64,000 nt of DNA from Symsagittifera roscoffensis (taxonomy: Eukaryota > Xenacoelomorpha > Acoela > Convolutidae): contig NC_087070.1 of the NCBI RefSeq assembly GCF_963678635.1, forward strand, positions 51,628,514-51,692,513, written 5' to 3'. The notes beneath the pieces are model-generated. The model worked only from the letters and a program-made list of their open reading frames with translations, was not told the DNA's origin and made no database searches. Position numbers and translations under genes: made by a program. Shown here piece by piece: positions 29,717 through 52,969 of the stretch (the first letter of the stretch is position 1; every line of letters starts with the position of its first letter).

Positions 29717-30156
29717 ATCATCCATTGCAGAATACAATTGCCTAATTCTTTGCGTTTTTACAACTCCTTTTCGAAATCAGTGAAAAAGAAAGTATCATTT
29801 AAATTTAATTAATATATAAGTGCTAATGTTTCTATCTGTTGGAAATTGCAGTATTTCATTGATGAATTTTTGAATTTAGTTCTTGGCAGTTCAAGAAAAA
29901 GCAGAAGATGCATTGAGGCGAAAAATAGTTCTTCATTTCAAAGTTGTCCACAAATTATAAATTAAAAAGTGATTTGTAGATAGTTTATTTATCAAGCCTT
30001 ATGTGCCACAGAAATTGTATTTAAATGACAATCTTCTTTCAAAATTTGCTCTAATTATTATCAAAGTTCCTTTAGTTCTATCATTAGTTTGGTAATTTTG
30101 GCATGATTTTGTAATTGAGAATCCTTGTCTAAAAAAGCTGTATAGTTTCAGGTAAA
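29717..30156. other. Short spacer between the PLA2G6-like gene and PPIH
   Basis: 440 bp, AT-rich, no ORF. Ends with TATAGTTTCAG|GTAAA just before the PPIH ATG. The AG at 30150-30151 looks like a 3' splice site five bases from the start codon, so it could be a trans-splice acceptor or the end of a 5' UTR intron. Confidence 0.5.
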
Positions 30157-30702
30157 ATGACGTGGCATAATTTCAACGTGAGAGATCCAAACAACCCTAT
30201 CGTGTTTATGGATATCAAAATTGGTGGCAATGATGTGGGACGACTGAAGATGGAACTATTTGCAGACTTGGTTCCCAAAACAGCCGAGAACTTCCGCCAG
30301 TTATGCACGGGGGAGTACAGAAAAGACGGACTCCCCAGGGGCTACAAGGGTTCAGTGTTTCACAGGGTTATCAAAGACTTCATGGTTCAAGGTGGTGACT
30401 TCGTGAAAGGCGACGGCACTGGCCTTGAAAGTATTTATGGACTATCGTTTGCAGATGAAAATCTAGGAGCTGCGAAGCATGAAGGCCCAGGCATACTATC
30501 AATGGCTAATAGTGGACCACATTCGAACGGTTGTCAGTTTTTCATCACATGCACAAAATGTGAATTCCTAGATGGAAAACACGTCGTGTTTGGAAAAGTC
30601 CTAGATGGTCTTTTAGTTGTGAGAAAAATTGAAAACGTGCCTACTGGACCTAATAACAAACCGAAACTTCCGATCGAAATAGCTCAATGTGGTGAACTCT
30701 GA
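30157..30702 (+). CDS. PPIH: Cyclophilin H, spliceosome-associated peptidyl-prolyl isomerase
   Basis: Intronless 181-codon gene. The family catalyses proline cis-trans isomerisation and binds the U4/U6 snRNP proteins in the nucleus. The cyclophilin fold is complete: [51 protein letters not shown] with the catalytic Arg, [34 protein letters not shown]. The C-terminus ([18 protein letters not shown], ending CGEL) is the H-type signature. The N-terminus also matches the H type, so the ATG at 30157 is well placed. The Trp that usually precedes LDGKHVVFG is Phe (CEFLDGK), a position linked to cyclosporin binding in cyclophilin A. It lacks introns although its neighbours have many. Confidence 0.95.
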   Translation: MTWHNFNVRDPNNPIVFMDIKIGGNDVGRLKMELFADLVPKTAENFRQLCTGEYRKDGLPRGYKGSVFHRVIKDFMVQGGDFVKGDGTGLESIYGLSFADENLGAAKHEGPGILSMANSGPHSNGCQFFITCTKCEFLDGKHVVFGKVLDGLLVVRKIENVPTGPNNKPKLPIEIAQCGEL

Positions 30703-31852
30703 TATAGAATGTTTGACATTATCAGAGTATAATCGGAATTCAAAGTGCGGTGCACTAGCTTGAAGAAGAGTTTCCGGCGAGATGCGAAACTGGGTTGAAA
30801 ATGGAATTTATTGAAACAATTATTTGTTTGCGTTGCTTTTGTTTTAAACGTTTTCTAACTTGACCCTAACTTGACGTGCAATGCATTTTCAGCATTATAA
30901 TTTTTATCATCTCTTTTCACCATTTATTATTTCTTCTTGAATAGTTTTTTTTCTTCCTTTATCGCGGTGTGCTTAAATAGAGTGTTGAGGGAATTCAGCT
31001 TCATAATTTTGATATTTAATTGGGCGCAGATTTTCATTGCTCTGAGAATTTTTATTGGGAGGTGCAAAAGTATCCAAATTTCAGCTATTCATTTCAAGGC
31101 TACAAAAAATTCTCTCAAGAAGTTTAAATTATGAACATGTAGCGTTCTTGTCACTGTACTTCACTTTGCGATGCTGTCAAGAATTGTGGGTTCCAATTTT
31201 CTTTAAAGAATTAAAGTATTGTTCCGACTTTCGATACGAAAGTAACGGAATATTTGTGCTCGGGGTGGGTTTTTTTTTCTTCAGACAAATTTCGACTTTT
31301 TAACTAGCCATTTTTGACGGATTTTTTTTATCATTCAAAAGGTATTGTTGTCCTGAGCTTAAATTTGAAAAAGTATTTCACCTGTGATCATTTTTCGTAA
31401 AGTTATGGGGGTTTAAAGATTGCCATTCTGGCCAATTTGGGAGAATTAACGCGCATTATATTTCGCGCTATTAAAGCGTAACCGGAGATTTAATCCGTCT
31501 TAGAAATCGTTCCAAATTGGTTGAAAGAAGCTTTTTTGCCATAATTGATTTGTTAGAATGAGCGAAATCTATTCTTTTGTAGTTTAGTTGGCGTGTGGGG
31601 GGATGATTTAGATAAATTTTTTTATTACATTTAATTTGTTAATGATAATTAGGTTATTACTGCTCCATAAACCTTAAAAGGCAGTCGGAACATTCAGGGC
31701 TTCGCCCTGGTACGAGCAGTCTTGTTTAGTTTAAGGGTGTATTTGTTGTTGTAATTTAACCCTTTGAACCTTTCAGAAATGCAATGAAGTAATTGTGCAC
31801 CATGGAAATGTCGCAATAATTTCCGACGCAATCCCTAATTTGTGTGCTGCGG
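30703..31852. other. Spacer between PPIH and the BTBD10-like gene
   Basis: Holds repeat C copy 1 (31221-31730). It ends with CCTTTCAG (31769-31776), a splice-acceptor-like site. Two short upstream reading starts follow (ATGCAATGA; ATGGAAATGTCGCAATAA) before the BTBD10 ATG at 31853. No other gene seen. Confidence 0.5.
31221..31730 (+). repeat. Dispersed repeat family C, copy 1
   Basis: Begins GTTCCGACTTTCGATACGAA and ends AGTCGGAACATTCAGGGCTT, CGCCCTGGTACGAGCAGTCT, TGTT. GTTCCGACT and AGTCGGAAC are inverted. GGGCTTCGCCCT forms a small hairpin near the 3' end. It matches 32397-32930 through most of its length. Confidence 0.75.
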
Positions 31853-44386
<12,534 letters not shown>

Positions 44387-44732
44387 TCAAGGTCACCCCC
44401 GCCAAAAAAATCTTGCGATTAGTCAATCAGTCCAAGTTGATAAAACGAATAGGCAATCCGCCTCAGAAGCCAGAAAACAATGACGTAAAAGGCTAAAGAA
44501 CCATGAGGAAACAGATTCCTCCTCTCCTGAATACATGCAACCGCGGTATGCGCCAGCAAGTTGAATTCATTTTGTACCATTCAGATTCCTGTTTAGCGAA
44601 CTTAGTAAATTGAAGTTTCAATTTTGAAGTGGTTTTGTATCGTACGAGTTAATTGCTTTTCCAGAAGCTTGAAGTTTCTTGTAATTATTATTATGTACGT
44701 ACCAACATTTTTGAAAAATATTTTAGAAGGCA
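44387..44732. other. Short spacer between the BTBD10-like gene and XPR1
   Basis: 346 bp. I see no canonical AATAAA signal for the upstream gene. It ends AATATTTTAG|AAGGCA|ATG, placing an acceptor-like AG (44725-44726) six bases before the XPR1 start. Confidence 0.5.
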
Positions 44733-46904
44733 ATGAAATTTGCCGCGCATTTGAGCGCCCATATAACCCCAGAATGGCGCAAGCAGTATGTGCGCTACGA
44801 GTATCTGAAAGAGATGCTTTACTACGCACAGGAACAAGCACCTCCTCCCGATACCTCAGACGAAGAGACTATTCGAAGATACTACGCCAAATTTGATCAA
44901 AAGTTCTTCACACAGTGTGAACAAGAACTGAACAAGATCAACATGTTTTTCTCGGAAAAGCTCGCAGAGGCACATCGTAAGTGGGCCAATTTGCACTCGG
45001 AGTTACAGTTGGCGAAAAGTCGAAGAACCGAAGACACGATTTCGACCATTAAGAACAGGGCATCAACCAGAAAAGATTCGATATTCCCGGCAACTCTTAT
45101 AGTCACTGACAAACGCCAGAAGGTGTTGGCTCAGCATGCTCGGAAGATTTCAGATTTGAAGTTGGCGTTTAGTGAGTTCTATCTCAGTCTGATTTTATTG
45201 CAGAATTATCAGTCTCTGAATTTCACCGGGTTCCGCAAGATACTGAAGAAGCATGACAAGGTATTTGATCAGGACAGTGGGACTGGGTTCCGAGTGAACA
45301 AAGTGGAGAGCGCACCTTTCTACACGAATAAGCAGATTGATAAGCTAATCCACGAGTGTGAAGAAACGTATATTTCAGAGTTGGAGGAAGGTAACAGGAC
45401 TCGTGCCATGAAGAGGTTAAGAGTGCCACCTTTGGTCGACCAGGAGTCCCCCAAAACTACTTTTTTCATGGGGTTCTTCTCAGGAAGTGTCGCTTTCATG
45501 TCAGTGGCAATCATTATTATCGCAATATTTGTAAGCGAGTACCATAGAGATTCTTCCTGGAGTGCTTACGTCACTATTTACAGAGGAATGTTCCTGGTCA
45601 TTTTCTTAACCGGACTCCTAGGTGTGAACACATTTGGCTGGCGCAAATACGGAGTCAATCATGTGCTTATTTTTGAACTGGACCCACGTGATCATATATC
45701 GTTTCACGAGTTGCTTGAAGTCGCATTCTTCCTAGCAACTGTATGGTGCATGAGTGTAATCTTGTTTTTGTTCTCACCTGTGATTGGAGTCGACAGATTC
45801 GTGAGTCCTTTAGCGTGTTTTGCGTTCTTCGTTTTCTTCTTATTCAACCCAATTCACTCGTTTAAATACAAAGCCCGATTCTGGCTCATAAGGTACTTGT
45901 TCCGGATAGTGACAGCACCCTTATTCCCTGTCAGTTTTCCAGACTTCTGGCTTGCAGACCAACTGAACAGTTTATCGACCATGTTGCTAGACATGGAGTT
46001 CCTCTTTTGCTACTATATATTCGAGCTCGATTGGTTCATCACACCGCAGAACGATGACACTAAAATATGTGGCAGTTACAGATACGGAGTTAGAATCATA
46101 GTTGCAATGTTGCCGGCTTGGTTCCGATTCGCTCAGTGTCTCAGGCGTTACTACACCACAAAGAAAGTTCATCCGCATCTGGTCAATGCAGGCAAATATT
46201 CGACAACTTTTGTCGTTGTCTCGTTATCAGCTGCTGTTTCGTTGTATAAAGAGAATCACGGTTTCCACTACACTCCCTTACTTGTCTGCTGGTTTCTCGC
46301 ATGTGTGATGTCGTCTTGTTATACTCTCAGCTGGGATCTGAAAATGGACTGGGGTCTACTTTCCTTTTCAACCTCTTCCCCATCTTCAAGTGCTGATTCT
46401 GGGGACGTTGGTGGAGACTGGTGCCACAACGCTCTGCTGAGAGAAGAAACAGTATACCCCAGTAAAGCTTTCTACTACTTTGCCATTGTTCAGAACTCTT
46501 TACTTCGCTTTGCATGGTGCTTCAGCTACGCCTGTACTGTAGGCGGCTTCATGGACTCAAATCTTCTAACGTGTGTCCTATCGGTGCTAGAAGTGTTTCG
46601 TAGGTTCATGTGGAACTACCTTCGTCTGGAGAATGAGCATCTGAATAATTGTGGTGAGTTCAGAGCCACCAGAGATATAAGTATTGCTCCTTTGGAAGAG
46701 GATCACCAGGCACTCCTCTGTGAGATGATGGACAACCCTGACATGCTCATCAGACGCAGAACTCCCAACTTTTCACCAGGTCTTATTCAATATTCCAACG
46801 AAACCAAACATTTACTCGCCAGATCAAACACAAATGACCCCAGTTTAAATGTCCAGCAAGGTCCTGGGCAAAGCCCAGATGAAGAAGATGACGATGATGA
46901 TTGA
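44733..46904 (+). CDS. XPR1: XPR1-type phosphate exporter (SPX and EXS domains)
   Basis: Intronless, 723 codons; the vertebrate protein is about 696. It exports inorganic phosphate across the plasma membrane and is regulated by inositol pyrophosphates bound to the SPX domain. SPX spans about residues 1-220: MKFAAHLSAHITPEWRKQYV at the start, LAFSEFYLSLILLQNYQSLN, and the basic ligand site FRKILKKHDKVF. Several membrane spans follow (first one FFSGSVAFMSVAIIIIAIFV), with GVNHVLIFELDPRDH and FWLADQLNSLSTMLLDMEFL. The EXS domain (about 430-650) has LRRYYTTKKVHPHLVNAGKY, CYTLSWDLKMDWGL and FRRFMWNYLRLENEHLNNCG. The C-terminal tail is acidic (PDEEDDDDD). The start matches the family start exactly. 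A possible AATAAA lies near 47168. Confidence 0.97.
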   Translation: MKFAAHLSAHITPEWRKQYVRYEYLKEMLYYAQEQAPPPDTSDEETIRRYYAKFDQKFFTQCEQELNKINMFFSEKLAEAHRKWANLHSELQLAKSRRTEDTISTIKNRASTRKDSIFPATLIVTDKRQKVLAQHARKISDLKLAFSEFYLSLILLQNYQSLNFTGFRKILKKHDKVFDQDSGTGFRVNKVESAPFYTNKQIDKLIHECEETYISELEEGNRTRAMKRLRVPPLVDQESPKTTFFMGFFSGSVAFMSVAIIIIAIFVSEYHRDSSWSAYVTIYRGMFLVIFLTGLLGVNTFGWRKYGVNHVLIFELDPRDHISFHELLEVAFFLATVWCMSVILFLFSPVIGVDRFVSPLACFAFFVFFLFNPIHSFKYKARFWLIRYLFRIVTAPLFPVSFPDFWLADQLNSLSTMLLDMEFLFCYYIFELDWFITPQNDDTKICGSYRYGVRIIVAMLPAWFRFAQCLRRYYTTKKVHPHLVNAGKYSTTFVVVSLSAAVSLYKENHGFHYTPLLVCWFLACVMSSCYTLSWDLKMDWGLLSFSTSSPSSSADSGDVGGDWCHNALLREETVYPSKAFYYFAIVQNSLLRFAWCFSYACTVGGFMDSNLLTCVLSVLEVFRRFMWNYLRLENEHLNNCGEFRATRDISIAPLEEDHQALLCEMMDNPDMLIRRRTPNFSPGLIQYSNETKHLLARSNTNDPSLNVQQGPGQSPDEEDDDDD

Positions 46905-49379
46905 TCGTCAAAAATGATCATTTCACTTCCTCCAATTCGCACAAATCGCCATATTCAGTTAAACTGCAGGTTAACAGCGAACCTAAAACACTTCTATCTT
47001 CATATTCAAATTCAATTATTTATAATTAGCTCAATTTGAAGCTCAAAAAATCTTTTTTTTTGCCTTGTTTTCATCTTAAGTCAATTCAAGCGTTTAGTGA
47101 CAAAGTTCAATCAAAACAAAGGTTTTTTGAAGCATTTGTATTTATTAGCATTATGACGGTTCACTCAATAAATTGGACTTTTATTATTAACACTCATTAG
47201 ACGAAAATTCACGAATCAAAGTAATGTTATCTGCTGATACTAACAAATTTGAATAGCTTGCTGATTTTTTAAAGGTACATTTATGATGTACAGCCACAAT
47301 GATTAAAAGGACAAAGACCGATTCTTTTTTGCTTGACTTAATTTACAATTACGATCTAAAAAACTACACGTCAAACTTTTTTCTCTTCGCACTTATCAGC
47401 AAATTTAGTTGTTTGATTTTGTATCTGTCTGCTTTCCTTTTAATTTTCTGCAACTTAGTTTATTTTACAGTTATTCCACTATATAAGGCTGAGATTGGCA
47501 TTTTTCGTTATGCGCTCGCATTTAAGTTTTCCTGCTCAGACCTGAAAAGATTTTGACTGCTGCTGATATATTCGTGATTTCAGCGGCCAGCTCCAAAAAG
47601 TTAAACATATTTACACTAGCCAAAATCTATTTACATATATCTATACATATATTTACACTAGCCGTGTTAAGTTAGAAAAAACTAAGGTTCGTACTAACGC
47701 TCGCAAGCTGTTGTGTGTTAGTACGAATCTTCGTTTTTTCTAACTTAACTCGCAAATAAAACTGTTCATTATTTGGAGGCAAAGTGTTCATTATTTGGTG
47801 GCACTTTTGCCATAATGACGCTCTATAGCACTGGAAATTTCAAACATCTGTTCTCTGCTTCATTTGTGGATAGTGTTTGTGACATTTTAAGTGTTCGTTG
47901 CGGAGTGGTTAGCGTGTGAGAGGCATAATCTCTTGGTCGTAGATCGAATCCGAGACGTAGCGGAATGTTTTAACTATTCGAAGCTTATTTCTACTTTTTC
48001 TTATTGCTGTTTATAGAGCTGATTTTTGCCGTGTTCGCGCTAGTGTTTGCCAAGCGCAGCTTTGCCTTCGTGTTTTTGTGCGAAAGCCTAGCAAATAGAT
48101 ATATTCGATAGTTGAAGAAAAACACGCATATTTAACAACAGTTTTCTTGAAAAACAAATGGAAATAGTTTAAAACAGCCATAACAGACAGTTGCAAAAGA
48201 GTTGTAAACGCAAGGAAAAAAATACTGACTTTATTTCAAAAAAAAAGAATTATATGATTTTTACACTTGCGAAGCTAGTGTACTAGTACGAACCTTCTTT
48301 TTTTCCAACCTAAGTCGCAAATATATCTCGCAATTTTTTGAAATGCATAATTTATACATAATGTGGCTTTATGTTTTGTTATTTGTTTCATGCAAAGTTA
48401 GTGTAGATGCCTTCAGTTTGTTATATTTCAAGTTATTAATTCAAATTGGAGTTTATTTGTATTTGGTGCTGAAATGCATTGGCAATTTGTTAGCATATGT
48501 AGCGGCTTTATTCGTGAGTAGTTTTTGTCTGTTGTTAAACTTGAGTATCTTATGGGATAGTGCGTGAGACTCAAAATCTCGTGATTTCAGTAGGTCGCAG
48601 ATTCGATTCCTACACGTAGTCGAGTTTTTGCTAATTGAAGGCGTATTTCTACTTTTTCTTATTTGACTTGATAGAGCTGTTTTTTTGTGATAGATTGTTT
48701 GCGATGCGCAGCTTTGCTTCTGTGTAAAGCTCGTAAAGCTTTGCTTCTGTGTAAAGCTCGTAATTTGCTTCTGTGTAAAAGCTCGTGTTTTTCGCTCCGC
48801 TGGGAAATCTAAAATTTGAAATCTACTTTCAAAACTGGAAATCGTTCACGTATTTTTTGCGCTATTCAAGCTTTCGTAGCTGAGTGGCTTACTTTACCTA
48901 ACTTTTTGCAAATAAACTGGAAAAGTGCATATATACCTAATTGCATTCATACATGCAATAATATGTATGAAGGTATTTCTGTAGTTATCAGGGAGTTTTA
49001 ATACTTTTCATAATAAACGATAAAAAATCACCAAGACATGTATAAGAGTGTTCACTATGTTCATGATTCTCAAAATCATAAACAACTTTTTAGCTAGTTT
49101 TTTTGAGCAATTGTTGTTGCCAAGAAGGATTTAAAAGAAGTTTCAAAAAGTAATATTCGTGGTATGAAGAATGTTTAAAACACTGCACGAATGTTGTTTT
49201 CGGTTTGTTTTTTAAATATTTCTTTATAGCACGAATATCAGGTTTTAAAGCACAAAAAAGTTGCTAAAAAGTTGTTTCACAAATCGCAACAATGAAAAAA
49301 AACTTGCCTTGTATCTTTAGTATAAGCGATTTAAAATTGCGGAGGTATAACGGAAAAATGCTGCGAATGTTACTGCAAA
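46905..49379. repeat. Intergenic region between XPR1 and the EF2-like locus: composite SINEs and repeats
   Basis: XPR1 3' UTR at the start. Two composite SINE copies: about 47690-48090 (tRNA-like head 47891-47963: GAGTGGTTAGCGTGTGAGAG, AGATCGAATCCGAGACGTAG) and about 48268-48700 (head 48545-48625: GATAGTGCGTGAGACTC, GCAGATTCGATTCCTACACG). A three-copy tandem of TTTGCTTCTGTGTAAAGCTC lies at 48709-48790. Reverse-strand family A fragments lie at about 48790-49075. No coding gene supported. Confidence 0.55.
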
Positions 49380-49559
49380 ATGCTGAGTCTTTCGGTCGAT
49401 GAGATCAGTGCTATGATGTGCAAGAAACTGAACATCAGGAACATGACTGTGATTGAACTGGCAGACGAATCTGGAGAGTGCCCAGTCCAAAATGCACTAG
49501 CTGCAAAAGCTGTTATAAACGCAACTGAAGTTGACGGAGCACTGGAAAGCTGGCTTTGA
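49380..49559 (+). pseudogene. EF2-like piece 1: N-terminus without a P-loop
   Basis: ATG opens 59 codons ending in TGA. LSVDEISAMMCKKLNIRNMT aligns with the EF2 start. Where EF2 has the G1 loop it reads VIELADESGECPVQNAL, with no Gly-Lys-Ser/Thr. The frame ends where EF2 would continue and I see no GT donor, so the exon boundary is unclear. Confidence 0.7.
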
Positions 49560-50481
49560 TTTTCACTTAATTTCACCATACAAACTCCTTGCAAACTCCC
49601 GGCCTTTTGCTGCATTTTTTGTTTTAAAGATTTTGACACAAAACTCGAAGATAGGTCGAATCGGTCCGCCCGAAATCAGGCAAGGTTTGATAAAATATAT
49701 AAAAGGCTACGAATTCTCCAAAAGTTCAATTTTATCATAAATCGCTAAATTGTTACGACCACGTCATTAAGTCACGGGATGAAACTATGGTCTAGTGTTG
49801 ATTGGTCCGCACAATCTTGGCTACCGCTAAAAAAGCTCGGTATATAGGTAGAACACGGGTGTAAACTTTGTTTACGCTATGTGGTTGGCGTAACTAAAAC
49901 TAGCGAAAGCTTTATTCCCATCATTCAGCTTACTTGTGAAAAAATTTTTTGCATTCTTTTTGATGACTCTCATGTCGATTATACTTTAATCGATGATACT
50001 TCAACGACCCAATTTAATTATACTACAAAGTCACGTTGTTTAATTTAGAATAAACTCTTACTCTTGCATTTTTTCACCTGATTCAATCACCCTTCACTAC
50101 AAAAAAAAACTAAAGAAAAATATTTCCCGTTTTTTATAACTCCTGATGTTGAAATTTAATTGAAGTTTCCCGCCTGTCTCCGAAAAGTTTCGACCATTAT
50201 AAACAGAAAAACATGGCCAGAAACTATGCTTTTTGCGAAGAAATCCACTACTTTTGTTTCCTTCTAAATAGATTTTGCCAGAACTTAAAAAGTAGAAAAA
50301 AAAGGAATCATAAAGTAATGCAAGATTAATTCTACAAATAGCAACCAAAGTATCTTAAAACTGAGGACTTCCACCTATTGCTTACTTATACTTGACTGTT
50401 AGTTAAAAGTTTATAGATAAGGCAGCTATCTTCGTTGAAAAAGAAAAAGTGAAAATGATTGAAACTAAAACACCGATGTAG

Positions 50482-50668
50482 AGCCTCAGCGAAAGCCCGT
50501 CCATGTTGCTATTTCACGAACTGAGTCTGACAGATATGTGATACCTCGTGCAGGAGAAAAAAGGAAGTCAATTTCTCCTCAACTTGATTGAGCCTCCTTC
50601 CGAGACAGAAGACGCAAACAATTTTCTTCTCTGCGACGGAGCAATTTTAGTCGTAGATTCAGTCAGCG
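50482..50668 (+). pseudogene. EF2-like piece 2: G3 motif lost, in-frame TGA
   Basis: Acceptor GATGTAG|AGCCTC, donor TCAGCG|GTGAGT. It reads MLLFHELSLTDM, then TGA (50539-50541), then YLVQEKKGSQFLLNLIEPPS and CDGAILVVDSVSG. In EF2 the segment after FLLNLI is DSPGHVD; here it is EPPSETE. Confidence 0.85.
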
Positions 50669-51312
50669 GTGAGTGTTTAAGAGTTAATGAATTGGACTTA
50701 ATTTTTCAAAACTGAAAGTCAGCCAAAAAGTGTCAAAATATTCAATAAATGTGTTTTTTAAATTTCCATAATATTCGGAAAACTTACAAGATTTTAGAAA
50801 AAACTACTTTTTCCTTGAGATTTTTAAAAAATTTTGGGAACAAACCAATATTTCTGCAAAAAAATATAACTCAAGTCTTCGCCCGCACCGACCACCCGTT
50901 GTCCAAGGATCATCATCGAATACATATCATTTTACCGTCAGTATCTATAAAACTACAAAATAATCGAATATAATCCATTTAAACAAGGATTATAATCCGA
51001 TTAATCGTACATCAAAAGAATCCAACATAGTATATTTCAATCGACTATAATGGAATTTTTTTGATAAGAGTTTGATGCATTTTAGAAAATTATTTCGAAG
51101 TTATCTCATTTGCCGTTTAGTTCACTTGCTACGTATTGGATTTCATGTCTATCTATTTCAACGTAAAATTCCCCCCGTCACTTCTAAACCCCCGCCAGGA
51201 AGGGGGAGTTGAGAGGTAATAATTGAAGTGATTTGGAGTGGAGGGAATTGAAAGGATATTTATTTCATTCCCCCCAACTTAAAAATCACAACTCGTGAGG
51301 GAGGGGTTGGGT
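50669..51312. other. EF2-like intron 2, left of the Gypsy element
   Basis: AT-rich, then motifs of the type ATTATAATCCGATTAAT around 50950-51060, similar in kind to 57340-57605. A C/G-run stretch follows (51170-51310: CCCCCCGTCAC, GGAAGGGGGAG). No gene. Confidence 0.45.
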
Positions 51313-51500
51313 TGATATAGGGACCAGTTTCAGTTTATGTAAGTCTTCAGTTTTCTGTCTGGGGACCTGCTGCTGCGACTTTGCGATCGCTATCGTCTGG
51401 CATACGCTAAAACAATCAACGCAGTAAGATTAGGTTTTTGAACCATACAGTTGCCTTAAAATGTTTTACTTTCATTACTACACTTTTTGGATCTTCAACA
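51313..51500 (+). repeat. Gypsy 5' LTR
   Basis: Starts TGATATAGGGACCAG, ends ATCTTCAACA. The next bases, TGGCGTAGCCAGC, look like a primer-binding site (TGG start). Confidence 0.8.
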
Positions 51501-51509
51501 TGGCGTAGC

Positions 51510-52430
51510 CAGCTGAAAGAAAAGGAGGAAGAAAAAACCCACTGTACATATTATCGTTTTCGGACGCGCGCACGCAGGAGCCGCCATCATACTGGGAAGA
51601 ACGGATAACAAAATTCCATTGGGGATTGATTGCGAAATATGACATCGATCCCGATGGTTTATATTTTGATAATACCTTAGATGCTACGGCGATTTCAGCG
51701 CTACCGGGGGAAGTCAACAGAAAAAACCGAATAGACGCGGAGAAAAAGTTAAAATCTAACTTGTACCTTTGCATTAGGGATGAAGCACAAAGGATATTCA
51801 AAGCCCGTAAACCAGCGGTCAGCATCAAGACGGAAAGGTAACCACGGGTATTAGACGAAATGCAAAACGTATTCAAGCGAGAACGAAACTTCACACATGA
51901 GCAAGGATTGTTTTACGGGAGCAAACAGAGGGAAAATGACTTCGAGTGCTTTAGCCGGTAGGTGTGATTTTGCCAACGCTGCCGAAAATATTCAAGACAT
52001 TTTCATCAAGAATATCCGCAAGTCCGAATGTCAAAGAGAACTGTCCCGATCTACCAAGTCTCCAGTGGAGGTATATTGAATAGCTGTATCGTACGAGAGA
52101 GATGAACGCGCCTACAAATCGTATTCGGGCAAGCCGGCCTCGTCAGCGCCGCAGATAGCCATTAAACAGGAGCCAGTAAATAAGATTCGAAGAGGACAAG
52201 GGTACTTTAGAAGTCGAGCACGCGGGGGATATACGTCGGGCGCAAACAGCGCGGGGAACGGTAACCGCCGGTGATACATTTGTAACGCACCAAATTTTAC
52301 TTTAGAATATATTGCAAACTGTCCCGCGAAAGGAGTAACGTGCAATGCGTGTCGGAAGTTAGGGCATTTAGAGCTCACAAGTGGTGTAAGGCGAGGTACT
52401 AACCATTGGAGGGGACGAGGACGAGTAGCA
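51510..52430 (+). pseudogene. Gypsy gag remnant
   Basis: Frame 51626-51841 reads IAKYDIDPDGLYFDNTLDAT, RIDAEKKLKSNLYLCIRDEA. A broken zinc-knuckle-like stretch lies at about 52270-52380 (CPAKGVTCNACRKLGHLE). Frames change repeatedly. Confidence 0.6.
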
Positions 52431-52538
52431 TTAGTCAAGAACGAGAATGAGAATCATCAAAGCACGTACAGTGTAGAGAACAGGCAGGATTATCAAGTAG
52501 CTTCAGTAAACTAGCAGCAAGGGTGCGGGGAAGATATA

Positions 52539-52907
52539 TTGATTTTGTCGGAATCTGATGACTACATGGTGATGTCAATTAAGAAAATGAACGTGATGGA
52601 GCCAAATATTCCGAGTGCCATAGTCCAGGTTCAAGTTTCGGGGAAGCAAATGTGGCTTTGTGTGGACAGTGGATCTCCAGTGACAATTTTTAGGATGACG
52701 GACCAGAAATCAACATTAGCTAAAACAAACTTGCAATTACAACCAACACAAGAAGAATTTTTGGACTACAATAACAACCGAATACACATACTGGGAAAGA
52801 TAGCAGTGACGTTGGTGCTCAACGGTTGGGTTACACCATCGCACGTGTCGGTGATTCATGGAGATCACGCTGGAAGAGAGCTGTCAGAACACAGAGGGGC
52901 TCGATGA
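52539..52907 (+). pseudogene. Gypsy aspartic protease remnant
   Basis: Reads QVQVSGKQMWLCVDSGSPVT with the DSG catalytic motif, then NNNRIHILGKIAVTLVLNGW. This is a retropepsin fold segment. It ends at a stop before RT. Confidence 0.75.
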
Positions 52908-52969
52908 ATTGCAAACGTACTTCTGTAAGTTGTATCCACGCTTATTTACCCGAATAGGTAAAACAAGAA

